Below, in pieces: positions 16,019 through 25,521 of a DNA stretch of 36,675 nt (positions are counted from its first letter, which is position 1; each line of letters starts with the position of its first letter). The notes under the pieces are model-generated. The model saw only the letters and a program-made list of their open reading frames with translations, was not told where the DNA came from and did no database searches. The stretch comes from Propionibacteriaceae bacterium (GTDB lineage Bacteria > Actinomycetota > Actinomycetes > Propionibacteriales > Propionibacteriaceae), in NCBI GenBank assembly GCA_030532575.1, contig JAUNKV010000030.1:1-36675 (forward strand), read 5' to 3'. Position numbers and translations under genes: made by a program.

Positions 16019-16188
16019 CGCTGGTCGAGCCGAGGGCCGTCTGCGGCCCGACAGTCGAGACCCCAGGCGCCTGGTGCTGGGTCTTGCGCTGAGCGGGGTT
16101 GGCTTGGGGTCGGGGTCCTGCGGATGGTTGCGGGGTCTCGACACGGGATTCCCTCGTTTCGCATCGGGATTCCCGGTGTGAGCAGCGG
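16019..16188. repeat. Family A unit 3
   Basis: 170 bp. The left stem is GGGCCG/CGGCCC. The right end reads GTGTGAGCAGCGG instead of GCTCGACCAGCGG. Confidence 0.85.
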
Positions 16189-16243
16189 ATACCCCCGCTG
16201 GTCGTGGGGTCCAGTACCCGAGTGTCGAGGCTGTCCCGTTTTC

Positions 16244-16412
16244 CGCTGGTCGAGCCGAGGGCGCTCTGCGCCCGACAGTCGAGACCCCTGGCGCCCGGTG
16301 CAGAGTCTTTCGCCGAGTGGGGATGCTCTGGGGTCGGGGTCCTGCGGATGGTTGCGGGGTCTCGACACGGGATTCCCTCGCTTCGCATCGGGAATCCCGG
16401 TGTGAGCAGCGG
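16244..16412. repeat. Family A unit 4
   Basis: 169 bp. The left stem is GGGCGC/GCGCCC and the right stem is the perfect GGGATTCCC/GGGAATCCC. It shares the variant GTGTGAGCAGCGG end with unit 3. Confidence 0.85.
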
Positions 16413-16454
16413 AGAAAGGCTCAGTTCGACCACGGGAATACAGCAAGCGGTGGA

Positions 16455-17126
16455 CTACAGTGCCCAGGTGATGGGGGCCGCCCCTTGGGACTGCAGGGCC
16501 TCGTTGGCCCGGCTGAATGGCTTGGAGCCGAAGAAACCGTTGCGGGCCGACAGCGGCGACGGGTGGGCGCTCGCGATGATCGGGACCTCACCCAGCAGCG
16601 GCGCGGCCGATTGGGCGTCGCGACCCCACAGGATCGCCACCAGCGGGCCACCGCGCGCGGCCAGCGCCGAGATCGCCGCCGTCGTGACCTCCTCCCAGCC
16701 CTTGCCGCGATGCGACCCCGGGTTGCCGGGGGCCACCGTCAACACCCGGTTCAGCAGCAGCACCCCCTGCTCGAACCAGGCGCTCAGGTCGCCGTGCGGG
16801 GCGGGCGCGACGCCGAGGTCGTCGTGCAGCTCCTTGTAGATGTTGATGAGGCTCTTCGGCAGCGGCCGCACATCCGGGGCGACGGAGAAGGACAGCCCGA
16901 CGGCGTGGCCGGGGGTGGGGTAGGGGTCCTGGCCGACGATCAACACCCGGACATCGGCCAGGGGCCGGGTGAAGGCACGCAGCACGTTCGCGCCGTCGGG
17001 AAGGTAGCTGCGACCAGCCGCCAGCTCGTCGCGCAGGAAATCGCCCATCGCGTGGATGCGGGGCTCGACATCGGCCAGTGCCTCCGCCCAGTCGGGGGCG
17101 ATGAGGTCCTTCAACGGTTGTGCCAT
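16455..17126 (-). CDS. ung: Uracil-DNA glycosylase
   Basis: The protein has 223 residues, the usual size of family 1 UNG. The water-activating motif is GQDPYP (residues 65-70, Asp67). The following blocks are [30 protein letters not shown], and the DNA-intercalation loop HPSPLSA near residue 190. It removes uracil from DNA in base excision repair. ATG 17126 (MAQPLKDL) is preferred to GTG 17135, which would lie inside the promoter hexamer. TAGAGT ends 7 nt before the ATG, a leaderless arrangement. The hemolysin-III-like gene upstream ends 18 nt away on the same strand. Confidence 0.95.
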   Translation of the reverse strand: MAQPLKDLIAPDWAEALADVEPRIHAMGDFLRDELAAGRSYLPDGANVLRAFTRPLADVRVLIVGQDPYPTPGHAVGLSFSVAPDVRPLPKSLINIYKELHDDLGVAPAPHGDLSAWFEQGVLLLNRVLTVAPGNPGSHRGKGWEEVTTAAISALAARGGPLVAILWGRDAQSAAPLLGEVPIIASAHPSPLSARNGFFGSKPFSRANEALQSQGAAPITWAL

Positions 17127-17133
17127 GGCAGCC

Positions 17134-17139
17134 ACTCTA
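17134..17139 (-). promoter_or_regulatory. Leaderless -10 element of ung
   Basis: Minus-strand TAGAGT, 7 nt before ATG 17126, in the 18-nt gap behind the upstream gene. Confidence 0.45.
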
Positions 17140-17144
17140 TGGCA

Positions 17145-17813
17145 TCAGAACACGGCCAGTCCGATGGCGACGGCGTGACAGACGGCGGCCGCGATGGTGC
17201 AGGCGTGGAACAGCTCGTGGAAACCGAAGACACGCGGCGACAGCTTGGGCCACCGGGTGCCGTAGGAGATGGCCCCGATGGAGTAGATGACCCCGCCCGC
17301 GGCCATCAGGATCACGACGGCGGGGCCGCCGCTGGCCCAGAACTCACCGAGCCAGCCGAGAGCCACCCACCCCATCGCCACGTACAACAGCGTGTAGAGC
17401 CAACGCGGTGCGCCGATCCAGCAGGTGCGAAACACCACACCCAGGATCGCGATGCCCCAGATCAGACAGAGCAGCACCCAGCGGGAGGAGCCCTCCAGCA
17501 GGGTGAGGGTCAGCGGGGTGTAGGTGCCCGCGATGAAGACGAAGATGTTGGAGTGGTCGAGGCGGCGGAACAGCTCCAGGGTGGCGTCGCGCCAGGTGCC
17601 GCGGTGGTAGGCGGCGCTCACGCCGAACAGCTGCACCCCGCTGAGGGTCCACACGGCGACGCCGATCCGCCCCTCCAGCGTGGGCGCGAAGACGGTGAGC
17701 ACCAGGCCCGCGATGAGCAGGGCCGGGGTGAAACCGAGGTGGAGCCAGCCCCTCAGCAGGGGCTTGACACCGCGTGAGTCGAGGCGGGGCGGGGATGTGG
17801 GAGAGTGCTGCAT
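17145..17813 (-). CDS. Hemolysin III/TrhA family membrane protein
   Basis: The protein has 222 residues with seven predicted membrane segments, part of the PAQR/hemolysin III superfamily. The conserved metal-site motifs are present: SAAYHR, LDHSNIFVFIAGTYTP and the C-terminal FHELFHACTIAAAVCH, whose histidines and aspartate coordinate zinc in related receptors. Bacterial members have been linked to membrane lipid homeostasis; the hemolysin name is historical. The ATG at 17813 is used rather than TTG 17819. It diverges from pabB, with about 90 nt between the starts. Confidence 0.9.
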   Translation of the reverse strand: MQHSPTSPPRLDSRGVKPLLRGWLHLGFTPALLIAGLVLTVFAPTLEGRIGVAVWTLSGVQLFGVSAAYHRGTWRDATLELFRRLDHSNIFVFIAGTYTPLTLTLLEGSSRWVLLCLIWGIAILGVVFRTCWIGAPRWLYTLLYVAMGWVALGWLGEFWASGGPAVVILMAAGGVIYSIGAISYGTRWPKLSPRVFGFHELFHACTIAAAVCHAVAIGLAVF

Positions 17814-17901
17814 CGCCAACCTACGCTACCGTAACCTCCGCAGGAACCGCGCAGTGTTTTCAGCCATTCCTGGCAACGAAACCGGGTATCTTGGCCGAAG
17901 A

Positions 17902-19038
17902 ATGGCAGAGAACACCGATCAAGCAGTGCTGGCCCGGTTCGACGACCTCCGCGCCGGGACCGCCCTGCAGTTCAGCACCTGCGACGCCCGGATCGTGGCC
18001 ACCCACCCGGGCCGGGTGCAGCAGGCGCTCCACGCCGTCGAGCAGGCCGTGGCCGAGGGGAGCTGGGCCTTCGGGTACGTCGCCTACGAGGCGGCCCCCG
18101 GTCTGGACCCCCACGCCCGGGTCCACGACCCGACCCCCGGTCTGCCCCTGGTGTGGTTCGGGATCAGCGAACGCCCGGACCCCACACCCGGGCCGCTGCC
18201 TGCGGGAGGACACCGCAGCGAACCATGGCGGATCGAGTGGTCACGTCCCGAACACGCGGCCAAGGTGGTCCGGGTCCACGACGCCATAGCTGCCGGGGAC
18301 AGCTACCAGTGCAACCTCACCACCCGGATGCGCAGCCGCATCGACGGCGACCTGCTCGGCTACCACGGCGACCTGGTGCGCAGCCAGCAGGCCGCGTACA
18401 ACGCCTACCTCGACCTCGGCCGCTGGGTGGTGGCCAGCGCCAGTCCCGAGTGTTTTCTCCGCTGGAATGACGACGTGCTGGTCTCGGTCCCGATGAAGGG
18501 CACCGCCCCCAGGGGTGCCTCACCGACGGCGGACCAGGCGGCCCGCCGCGACCTGCTGGCCAGCGCCAAGGACCGCGCCGAGAACGTGATGATCGTCGAT
18601 CTCATCCGCAACGACCTCTCCCGGGTCGCTCGAAGCGGCACCGTCACCGTCGCCGAGCTGCTGGCCTGCGAACAGTACCCGACGGTGTGGCAGCTGACCT
18701 CGAGCGTCACCTCCCGCACCCGGCCGGGGACCACCCTGGTGGACGTGTTCGCCGCCCTGTTCCCCTGCGGCTCGGTCACCGGCGCCCCCAAGACCTCCAC
18801 GATGGCGCTCATCGCGGACCTGGAGTCCGGCCCGCGCGGGGTCTACTGCGGCGCCATCGGGTATCTGGCCCCGGGGCCGCTCCGGCGGGCGTCGTTCAAC
18901 GTCGCGATCCGCACGGTGCTGGTGGACCGCAGCGACGGCAGCGCCGTCTACGGGGTCGGGGGTGGGGTCACCTGGTCCTCGAGGGCCGAGGCCGAGTACC
19001 GCGAGATGGAGGCCAAGGCGCGTGTGCTCGCATTCTGA
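17902..19038 (+). CDS. pabB: Aminodeoxychorismate synthase component I
   Basis: The protein has 378 residues. The chorismate-binding enzyme fold is recognisable from SYQCNLTTRM, ASPECFLRW, PMKGTAPRG (the Lys expected to attack chorismate in PabB), MIVDLIRNDLSR and FPCGSVTGAPK. It makes 4-amino-4-deoxychorismate for folate synthesis, with ammonia from a separate glutamine amidotransferase subunit that is not in this window. ATG 17902 sits inside GAATGGC, which can pair with GCCATTC at 17863-17869, so the start codon could be occluded in a leader hairpin. pabC overlaps the 3' end by 17 nt. An identical 13-nt sequence recurs just beyond pabC. Confidence 0.92.
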   Translation: MAENTDQAVLARFDDLRAGTALQFSTCDARIVATHPGRVQQALHAVEQAVAEGSWAFGYVAYEAAPGLDPHARVHDPTPGLPLVWFGISERPDPTPGPLPAGGHRSEPWRIEWSRPEHAAKVVRVHDAIAAGDSYQCNLTTRMRSRIDGDLLGYHGDLVRSQQAAYNAYLDLGRWVVASASPECFLRWNDDVLVSVPMKGTAPRGASPTADQAARRDLLASAKDRAENVMIVDLIRNDLSRVARSGTVTVAELLACEQYPTVWQLTSSVTSRTRPGTTLVDVFAALFPCGSVTGAPKTSTMALIADLESGPRGVYCGAIGYLAPGPLRRASFNVAIRTVLVDRSDGSAVYGVGGGVTWSSRAEAEYREMEAKARVLAF

Positions 19039-19636
19039 CCTGCAGCTGCTGGAGACCTTCGCGGTTCACGGCTCCCGCCCGGCGAACCTGCCCCGACACC
19101 TGGACCGGTTGGCGGCCTCGGCCAGGTATTTCGGTTTCCCCTTCGACCGGGCAACGCTCGAGCAGCAGGTGGCGCAGCTGAGCGGCACGGCCCTGGTGCG
19201 GGTGAGGCTGAGCGCGGACGGCCGTCTCACCGTCGAGCCCCGCGAGCTGGCCCCCCTGCCGAGCCCGGCCCGGCTGGCCATCGACACCGTGCCCATCGAC
19301 CCCGCATCCGAGTACCTGAGACACAAGACGACAATCCGCGACCACTGCACCGAGGCCCTGGCCCGCCACCCCCGGGCCGACGACGTGGTGCTCATCACCC
19401 CGGACGGGAACGTCACCGAGACCACCATCGCCAACCTCGTGGTGCAGCTTCGCGGACGCTGGGTCACGCCCCCCGTCGCGGACGGCTGCCTGCCAGGGAT
19501 CGGTAGGCAGCTGCTGCTGGAACAAGGAGTCACCGAGCGTTCGGTGAGCGTGACGGAGCTGCGGGAGGCCCGAGGGATCGCCCTGGTCAGCTCGGCGCGG
19601 GGGGTGCGTCGCGCCCGGCTCGCCCGACTCGAGTGA
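19022..19636 (+). CDS. pabC: Aminodeoxychorismate lyase (class IV aminotransferase fold)
   Basis: The protein has 204 residues from GTG 19022, which overlaps the end of pabB by 17 nt. The PLP lysine is likely in YLRHKTTIRDHCTEAL. The later block LITPDGNVTETTIANLVVQL is the conserved cofactor-phosphate region, followed by PPVADGCLPGIGRQLLLEQG. It releases pyruvate from aminodeoxychorismate to give 4-aminobenzoate. At about 200 residues it is shorter than typical PabC (260-270), because the N-terminal domain begins late; the branched-chain-type domain is otherwise complete. Adjacency to pabB makes the assignment secure as far as context goes. Confidence 0.85.
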   Translation: MCSHSDLQLLETFAVHGSRPANLPRHLDRLAASARYFGFPFDRATLEQQVAQLSGTALVRVRLSADGRLTVEPRELAPLPSPARLAIDTVPIDPASEYLRHKTTIRDHCTEALARHPRADDVVLITPDGNVTETTIANLVVQLRGRWVTPPVADGCLPGIGRQLLLEQGVTERSVSVTELREARGIALVSSARGVRRARLARLE

Positions 19637-19642
19637 AGTTTC

Positions 19643-19690
19643 CTGCCATTCTTCGGGCAGAAAGCCCCTTCCGGCGGCGAAGAATGGCAG
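19643..19690. terminator. Perfect 13-bp inverted repeat between convergent genes
   Basis: CTGCCATTCTTCG (19643-19655) pairs with CGAAGAATGGCAG (19678-19690). The 22-nt loop contains a smaller hairpin, GGGC-AGAAA-GCCC. It lies between the stops of pabC and the minus-strand VWA gene, so a two-way terminator is the simplest reading, but no clear T-run follows on either strand. The right arm is identical to 17896-17908 around the pabB start. Confidence 0.5.
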
Positions 19691-19702
19691 AAAATACCGG
19701 CC

Positions 19703-21514
19703 TCAGCTCATCTCGAAGAAGTCTCCCCTGGGACGAAACGGCAGCTGACAGCCCTTCGGGACCAGGAAGGCGTGGTCGCGGGGGACGGTGAAGACGTCGC
19801 AGTCACCGTCGGTGATGATGAGGATCGGGCCGTTCTTCGGGAAGTCCGGGTCATCGACGAGCTTCCGCACCCCCGGGGCCAGCACCGTCCCGCCCCGGCC
19901 CTTGACCTGCACCTTGCCCGCGATGTCGCCCGGCGCCAGCCAGCCCAGGTCGTAGGCTGCGGCGTCGCAGCAGATCACCCGCACATAGGGCACCTCCTTG
20001 GCCTCCGCGTAGCTCGCGATCGACCCCAGCGCCTTGGCCAGGGTGTTGCGCTCCATCGAGCCGGAGGTGTCCAGCACCACCCCGAAGGTCCGGCCATCGA
20101 TGAGGTCCGGCTCCCGGTGCGGGCGCGGGATGTCGGGGCTGCTCGACTGGCGACGACTCAGCCGCTTCCACGTCCGATGCGTCTCGACGGCGGGGAAGTG
20201 GCGGTCGAACCACTGCGCCAGCTTCACCTCCCACGGGATCGGCGGCTGCAGCAGCGCCTTGATCTCCTCCACCAGCCCCAGCGGCAGAAAACCACGCTCC
20301 TGCTGCTGGTGCAGCATCAGGCCCTTGCCCAGCTGGTCGCGGCAGAACGCATCCAGGTCGGTGAACCACGGGGTCCCCTCCATCAGCGGCCGCTCCAGCA
20401 TGTCGCCCTGCTTCCCGGCCAGCGTCATGAGTTTGCGCTTCAGCCGGATGTCGGTGACGATCCGGTCGTAGACCTCCTCCGCCGAGAGCCCCCGCAGCTC
20501 CTCGTCGAACAACAACCCGTGGTCGGGGGCCTCACCCACCTCCATCTGGATCAGCCAGTCGTTGATGACGTAGTCGCAGGCCGCGTTCCACAACAACGGG
20601 TCCCGGCCCGCCCGCCTGGAATGGTGCCGCAGCGCCACGTGCAGCACCTCGTGGGCGATGACGAACTTCGTCTCCTCCACCCCCAGCCCCGCCGCCGGGT
20701 TGAGGTAGATGGTGCCGAGTTCCTCGTCGACGGCGGCGATCATCACCTTCTCCCGCTGGCACACCTCCACGTTCTCGACGAAGGTGAAGGAGGCCACCAT
20801 GCTCGCCAACAGCGGGAACGACGAGGTGAACCAGTCGCGCGCCCGCAACGTCGTCGCCGACAGCTTGTCCTTGCGCTGTCTGAGCCCACCCTCCCCGAAG
20901 GACTCCCGCAGCCCGGCGGCCATCTCGACGGCCTGGGTCACCGACTCGGCGATCCCGGAGGCGAAGACCTCCGGCCACGACAGCCACGTCGGCTCCCGCC
21001 ACCAGCGGCTCCACGCCTCGGGCCGTTCCATGCTGGAGACATCCGGCCCGGCCAGGGACAGCGTCGCCGCCCAGCCCGGAATGCCCTGGGTGGTGAACTC
21101 CCGGTACCAGCGCTGCTCGTCCCACTGCGGCAGGTTCGGCGGCAGCTGCATCTCCCTCGGTGCGGTGCCGAACTTCAACCCCGCGACGAACCGGGTGGTC
21201 ACCACGTCGCAGGCCGCCGACCACGCCACCCAGTCACCGTGATCGGGCTGCCACAGCTCCATCGCGTGGTACAGGCTGGCCCTGGCCAGCAGGAAAGCCC
21301 ACTCCTCGGCAGGGACAAGGCGCTTCGGGTGCACGTGGAGGCTGTGGTTGCGGCCAACCAGGAGGTAGCCGCGCTCCGGGTGGTCGCCCAACTCGCGACG
21401 CTGCAGCGAGATGTGGTCCAGCAGATGACTGAACACCGGGTGGGCGTGCACCAGCCGCACCCCGTCCTCCCAGGCCTGCTGGGCAGGGGTGACGCGCGAC
21501 TTGGAGCGGCTCAC
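19703..21514 (-). CDS. Putative metallopeptidase with C-terminal VWA-like domain (DUF2201 type)
   Basis: The protein has 603 residues. An N-terminal helical region is followed by a zincin-like block: FVIAHEVLHVALRHHSRR, with HEVLH at residues 288-292, then LWNAACDYVINDWL. A VWA-like domain follows, with the MIDAS start VVLDTSGSM (Asp482) and a later ILIITDGDCDVF. This combination matches the DUF2201 metallopeptidase/VWA-like family as I recall it. Such proteins work with MoxR-type AAA ATPases, and exactly that gene precedes it with a 4-nt overlap (GTGA). The VWA domain would bind a metal and a partner protein; the ATPase would remodel the complex. The target is unknown. No signal peptide is seen. 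Upstream in-frame codons lie over the ATPase gene and were rejected. Confidence 0.85.
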   Translation of the reverse strand: MSRSKSRVTPAQQAWEDGVRLVHAHPVFSHLLDHISLQRRELGDHPERGYLLVGRNHSLHVHPKRLVPAEEWAFLLARASLYHAMELWQPDHGDWVAWSAACDVVTTRFVAGLKFGTAPREMQLPPNLPQWDEQRWYREFTTQGIPGWAATLSLAGPDVSSMERPEAWSRWWREPTWLSWPEVFASGIAESVTQAVEMAAGLRESFGEGGLRQRKDKLSATTLRARDWFTSSFPLLASMVASFTFVENVEVCQREKVMIAAVDEELGTIYLNPAAGLGVEETKFVIAHEVLHVALRHHSRRAGRDPLLWNAACDYVINDWLIQMEVGEAPDHGLLFDEELRGLSAEEVYDRIVTDIRLKRKLMTLAGKQGDMLERPLMEGTPWFTDLDAFCRDQLGKGLMLHQQQERGFLPLGLVEEIKALLQPPIPWEVKLAQWFDRHFPAVETHRTWKRLSRRQSSSPDIPRPHREPDLIDGRTFGVVLDTSGSMERNTLAKALGSIASYAEAKEVPYVRVICCDAAAYDLGWLAPGDIAGKVQVKGRGGTVLAPGVRKLVDDPDFPKNGPILIITDGDCDVFTVPRDHAFLVPKGCQLPFRPRGDFFEMS

Positions 21515-22578
21515 TGCTTCTGCTCGGGACGCTTCTCGATCAGCCGCGGCAGGTCTCGCACCACCTCGACCATGTACCACGACGGCAGCATCTCGCCGCC
21601 CTCCTCGGCCACGACGATCTGCGCCAGCTCCAGGCTGATCTGCGCCAGCTGCTTCAGCAATCCCTTCGACGTGTGGACCAGGGCCTGCACATCCGCGCTC
21701 ACCTCACTCTTCGCGGCGGGCAGGCTCTTCAGCAGCCGGGCCCGGAACGCCTGCGCCAGGAAGTACAGGATGTCGCGATCCTTCGGGTCCGACGGCCATG
21801 AGGCGTCGCCCTTGAGGATGGCATCCAGCAGGTGCCGGTCGTCGGCGAGCTTCGCGAACGCCCGGAACTGGGCCGCGTGCTGCGGGGTCAGGCAGCCCGA
21901 GGAGATCGCCTCCACCATGTGCGCGGGCGCGTCGTCGCTGAAACCGTTCAGGGCGTCGCTCAGCATGTGCCACGACCGCGGGGTGGAGAACGGCTCCTCG
22001 TGGCGTGGCGGCTGGCTCCACAGATGATCGGGCCGCTGGCTGAGGTACTCGATCACCAGCGGATGGATGCCCGCGCCGTTCGCCCAGTCCAGCCACTGGC
22101 CGGGCGAGACCCGCATGTGGACGTGCACCATCCGGTTCATCAGTGCCGACGACATCGGCTTCACGATGGCCGAGTCCTGGGCGCGGTTGCCCGCCCCGAT
22201 CACCACGGACCCCTCCGGCAGCTCGTACTCGCCGATCCGGCGGTCGTGGATCAGGCTGTAGAAGGCCTTCTGCACGTCCTGCGAGCAGGCGTTCAGCTCG
22301 TCGAGGAACAGGCAGTACGGCTCGTCGCGGGCGATCAGCGACGGCGGGCAGAACCGGGTGATGCCCTCGGTGATCTGCGGCACCCCGATCAGGTCCTCCG
22401 GCGCCAGCTGGCTGCCCAGCAGGGAGACACACGGCAACCCCACCGACTCGGCGAACTTCTCCACCAGGGCCGACTTGCCGATCCCGGGCGGCCCCCAGAT
22501 GAACACGGGACGCACGGTGGCGACGTTGAGCAGGAACTCGCTCAGTTCGTTCGGGGTCAGGGACGCGGCGGCCTGCAC
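21511..22578 (-). CDS. MoxR-type AAA+ ATPase
   Basis: The protein has 355 residues. Walker A is GPPGIGKS (residues 29-36), Walker B is CLFLDELNA, sensor 1 lies in VVIGAGNR and the arginine-finger region in SSALMNRMVHVHM. The C-terminal 120 residues (lid and a helical extension ending RPEQKQ) are longer than minimal MoxR. Such ATPases act as chaperones that insert metals or activate VWA-partnered proteins. GTG 22578 is chosen because upstream in-frame codons fall inside trpB. It begins 2 nt after the trpB stop and overlaps the VWA gene by 4 nt, so the three genes form one transcript. Confidence 0.88.
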   Translation of the reverse strand: MQAAASLTPNELSEFLLNVATVRPVFIWGPPGIGKSALVEKFAESVGLPCVSLLGSQLAPEDLIGVPQITEGITRFCPPSLIARDEPYCLFLDELNACSQDVQKAFYSLIHDRRIGEYELPEGSVVIGAGNRAQDSAIVKPMSSALMNRMVHVHMRVSPGQWLDWANGAGIHPLVIEYLSQRPDHLWSQPPRHEEPFSTPRSWHMLSDALNGFSDDAPAHMVEAISSGCLTPQHAAQFRAFAKLADDRHLLDAILKGDASWPSDPKDRDILYFLAQAFRARLLKSLPAAKSEVSADVQALVHTSKGLLKQLAQISLELAQIVVAEEGGEMLPSWYMVEVVRDLPRLIEKRPEQKQ

Positions 22579-22580
22579 GC

Positions 22581-23777
<1,197 letters not shown>

Positions 23778-23784
23778 GGGGCGA

Positions 23785-23790
23785 ATGTTA
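23785..23790 (-). promoter_or_regulatory. Leaderless -10 element of trpB embedded in the uracil permease stop
   Basis: Minus-strand TAACAT starts with the TAA stop of the upstream gene and ends 7 nt before ATG 23777. Confidence 0.4.
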
Positions 23791-25233
23791 GCGCCTGCTG
23801 GACTCGGGCTCGTCGGGGTCCGCGTCGTAGATGCCGGGGGCGTCGTAGATCAGCGACGCACCGTCGGCGGCCTGGCGCAGCTCCTGCGGGGCGATGGCCC
23901 GGGCGATGTGGTAGACCGCGATGACGACGATGGTGCCGAGCGCGATCCCGCCCAGGGAGAACCCGGCGATGGGCAGCTGCACGTCGCCGATGCCGATGAT
24001 GATGCCAGCGGCGGCGGGGATCAGGTTGATGGGGTTGCCGAAGTCGATCCGGTTCTCCTTCCAGATCTTCGCGCCCAGCAGGCCGATCATGCCGTAGAGC
24101 ACCACGCAGATACCGCCCAGCACCGCGCCGGGGGTGGCGGAGATCACGGCCCCGAACTTCGGGGAGAAGCCGAAGCCGATGGCGACGAGTGCGGCGACGA
24201 CGTATGCGGCGGTGGAGTAGACGCGGGTGGCGGCCATCACACCGATGTTCTCGGCGTAGGTGGTGGTGGGTCCGGCGCCCACGAGGGTGGCGAGCATGGA
24301 GCCCGCACCGTCGGCGGCGATGGCGCGGCCCATCATCGGGTCCAGGTTCTCATTCGTCATCTCGGCCACGGCCTTGACGTGTCCGGCGTTCTCCGCGATG
24401 AGTGCGATCACCACGGGCAGGGCGATGACGATGGCCCCGAGGCTGAACTGCGGCAGGTGGAAGCCGACGACGTTGCTGGCACTTCCCTGCGCCCAGGTGC
24501 TGAGGTCGGTCACCGGGGGCAGGCCGAACCATGCGGCGTCGTGCACGCTGGTCCAGTCCACGCGCAGGGCGGTGATGGTCTCGCCCTGTTCGCCCACCGT
24601 GGTGGTGGGGCCGAGGACCAGGTCGAAGAGCCAGGCCAGCACGTATCCGATCACCAGGGACAGGAAGATCGCGATGCGGCCGAGGAAGCCGCGCAGACCG
24701 ACACTGAGTGCGATCACGATGAGCATCACGATGAAGGCCAGCCACGGGTCCTTGGGCCAGTACACCTTCGCCACGACGGGGGCCAGGTTGAAGCCGATGA
24801 GCATCACCACGGCCCCGGTCACCACCGGGGGCAGGGCGCGGTGGATCACCTGGGAACCGGCGAAGTGGATGATGAGACCGACCATGAACAGGGTGAGTCC
24901 GACCACGAACAGCGCCCCGGACAAGGTGGCGGGGTTGCCGCCTGCGTTGTAGACCGCCGTCGCGACACCGACGAAGGAGGCCGAGGAGCCAAGGTAGCTC
25001 GGCACCTTGTGCTTCACCACGAACAGGAAGATCAGGGTCGCGATGCCGGACATCATCACCGCCAGCTGCGGGTTGAGCCCCATGAGCAGCGGGAACACGA
25101 AGGTGGCGCCGAACATCGCGACGACGTGCTGGGCACCCAGCCCGATGGTGCGTCCCCAGCCGAGCCGCTCCGTCGGAGCAACCACCGCTCCGGGTTCAAG
25201 CGTGCCGTTGTTGTGCAGTTTCCACCCGAACAT
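23788..25233 (-). CDS. Uracil/xanthine permease (NCS2 family)
   Basis: The protein has 481 residues with about 14 membrane segments. NCS2/UraA signatures are [47 protein letters not shown] and [19 protein letters not shown]. It should import uracil, or a related nucleobase, with protons. The C-terminal cytoplasmic tail is unusually acidic ([16 protein letters not shown]). ATG 25233 is preceded by GGAAGGA, and TAACAT (25265-25270) is a possible -10. trpB begins 10 nt downstream on the same strand, which is odd because the two pathways are unrelated; trpB seems to have its own leaderless promoter. Confidence 0.92.
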   Translation of the reverse strand: MFGWKLHNNGTLEPGAVVAPTERLGWGRTIGLGAQHVVAMFGATFVFPLLMGLNPQLAVMMSGIATLIFLFVVKHKVPSYLGSSASFVGVATAVYNAGGNPATLSGALFVVGLTLFMVGLIIHFAGSQVIHRALPPVVTGAVVMLIGFNLAPVVAKVYWPKDPWLAFIVMLIVIALSVGLRGFLGRIAIFLSLVIGYVLAWLFDLVLGPTTTVGEQGETITALRVDWTSVHDAAWFGLPPVTDLSTWAQGSASNVVGFHLPQFSLGAIVIALPVVIALIAENAGHVKAVAEMTNENLDPMMGRAIAADGAGSMLATLVGAGPTTTYAENIGVMAATRVYSTAAYVVAALVAIGFGFSPKFGAVISATPGAVLGGICVVLYGMIGLLGAKIWKENRIDFGNPINLIPAAAGIIIGIGDVQLPIAGFSLGGIALGTIVVIAVYHIARAIAPQELRQAADGASLIYDAPGIYDADPDEPESSRR

Positions 25234-25264
25234 TGCCGTCCTTCCCTCTGGCGGGTCCGCCGGA

Positions 25265-25270
25265 ATGTTA
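25265..25270 (-). promoter_or_regulatory. Candidate -10 element of the uracil permease gene
   Basis: Minus-strand TAACAT lies 31 nt before ATG 25233. The leader includes the small hairpin GGCGG-ACC-CGCC and GGAAGGA. Confidence 0.3.
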
Positions 25271-25394
25271 CGCCCTTGGGGCCTTGGATGTGGAAAAACA
25301 TGAAGTGCTGGAACTGGCGGAACGATCTGGGGTGCGAACGAGCAAGGCTTCAGGCGGCCCCCACCTCGGCGGCCCTCTCAACAGACGCCCCCGT

Positions 25395-25467
25395 GCACGA
25401 ATCGCTGGCGAAAAACGTTGGCGCGTCGTGACGCGACGGTGGATCGTCGATTCTTGGCGGTTCGTGC
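25395..25467 (+). repeat. Family B 73-nt repeat, copy 1
   Basis: Ends GCACGAATCGC and GGCGGTTCGTGC are inverted repeats. The inner hairpin is CGACGGT-GG-ATCGTCG. Solitary copy between the uracil permease and FAD oxidoreductase genes. Confidence 0.85.
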
Positions 25468-25509
25468 CCGGAAAGGCCTGGTGGAGGGGAGGGGGCGGGA
25501 GCGATCATC

Positions 25510-25515
25510 TAGGGT
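25510..25515 (+). promoter_or_regulatory. Leaderless -10 element of the FAD oxidoreductase gene
   Basis: TAGGGT, 6 nt before ATG 25522. Confidence 0.5.
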
Positions 25516-25521
25516 TGAGGC

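Larger units (their letters stand above)
15531..16454. repeat. Array of family A palindromic repeats, no gene seen
   Basis: The stretch between msrA and ung is almost wholly repeat. A degenerate left palindrome (about 15531-15575) is followed by four complete units. A 55-nt spacer with GGGGTCCAGTACCCGAGTGT separates units 2-3 and 3-4. I find no coding region: open frames across it only translate the repeats. Confidence 0.85.

Noticed and set aside
15440-16405. Coding regions within the family A array
   Set aside because: Translations repeat with the DNA repeat on both strands and no ribosome site precedes them.
16317-17777. 486-residue plus-strand frame opposite ung and the hemolysin-III-like gene
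   Set aside because: Antisense of two well-supported genes; no recognisable motif.
19772-22027. 751-residue plus-strand frame opposite the VWA and MoxR genes
   Set aside because: Antisense composition; the minus strand holds clear HEVLH, MIDAS and Walker motifs.
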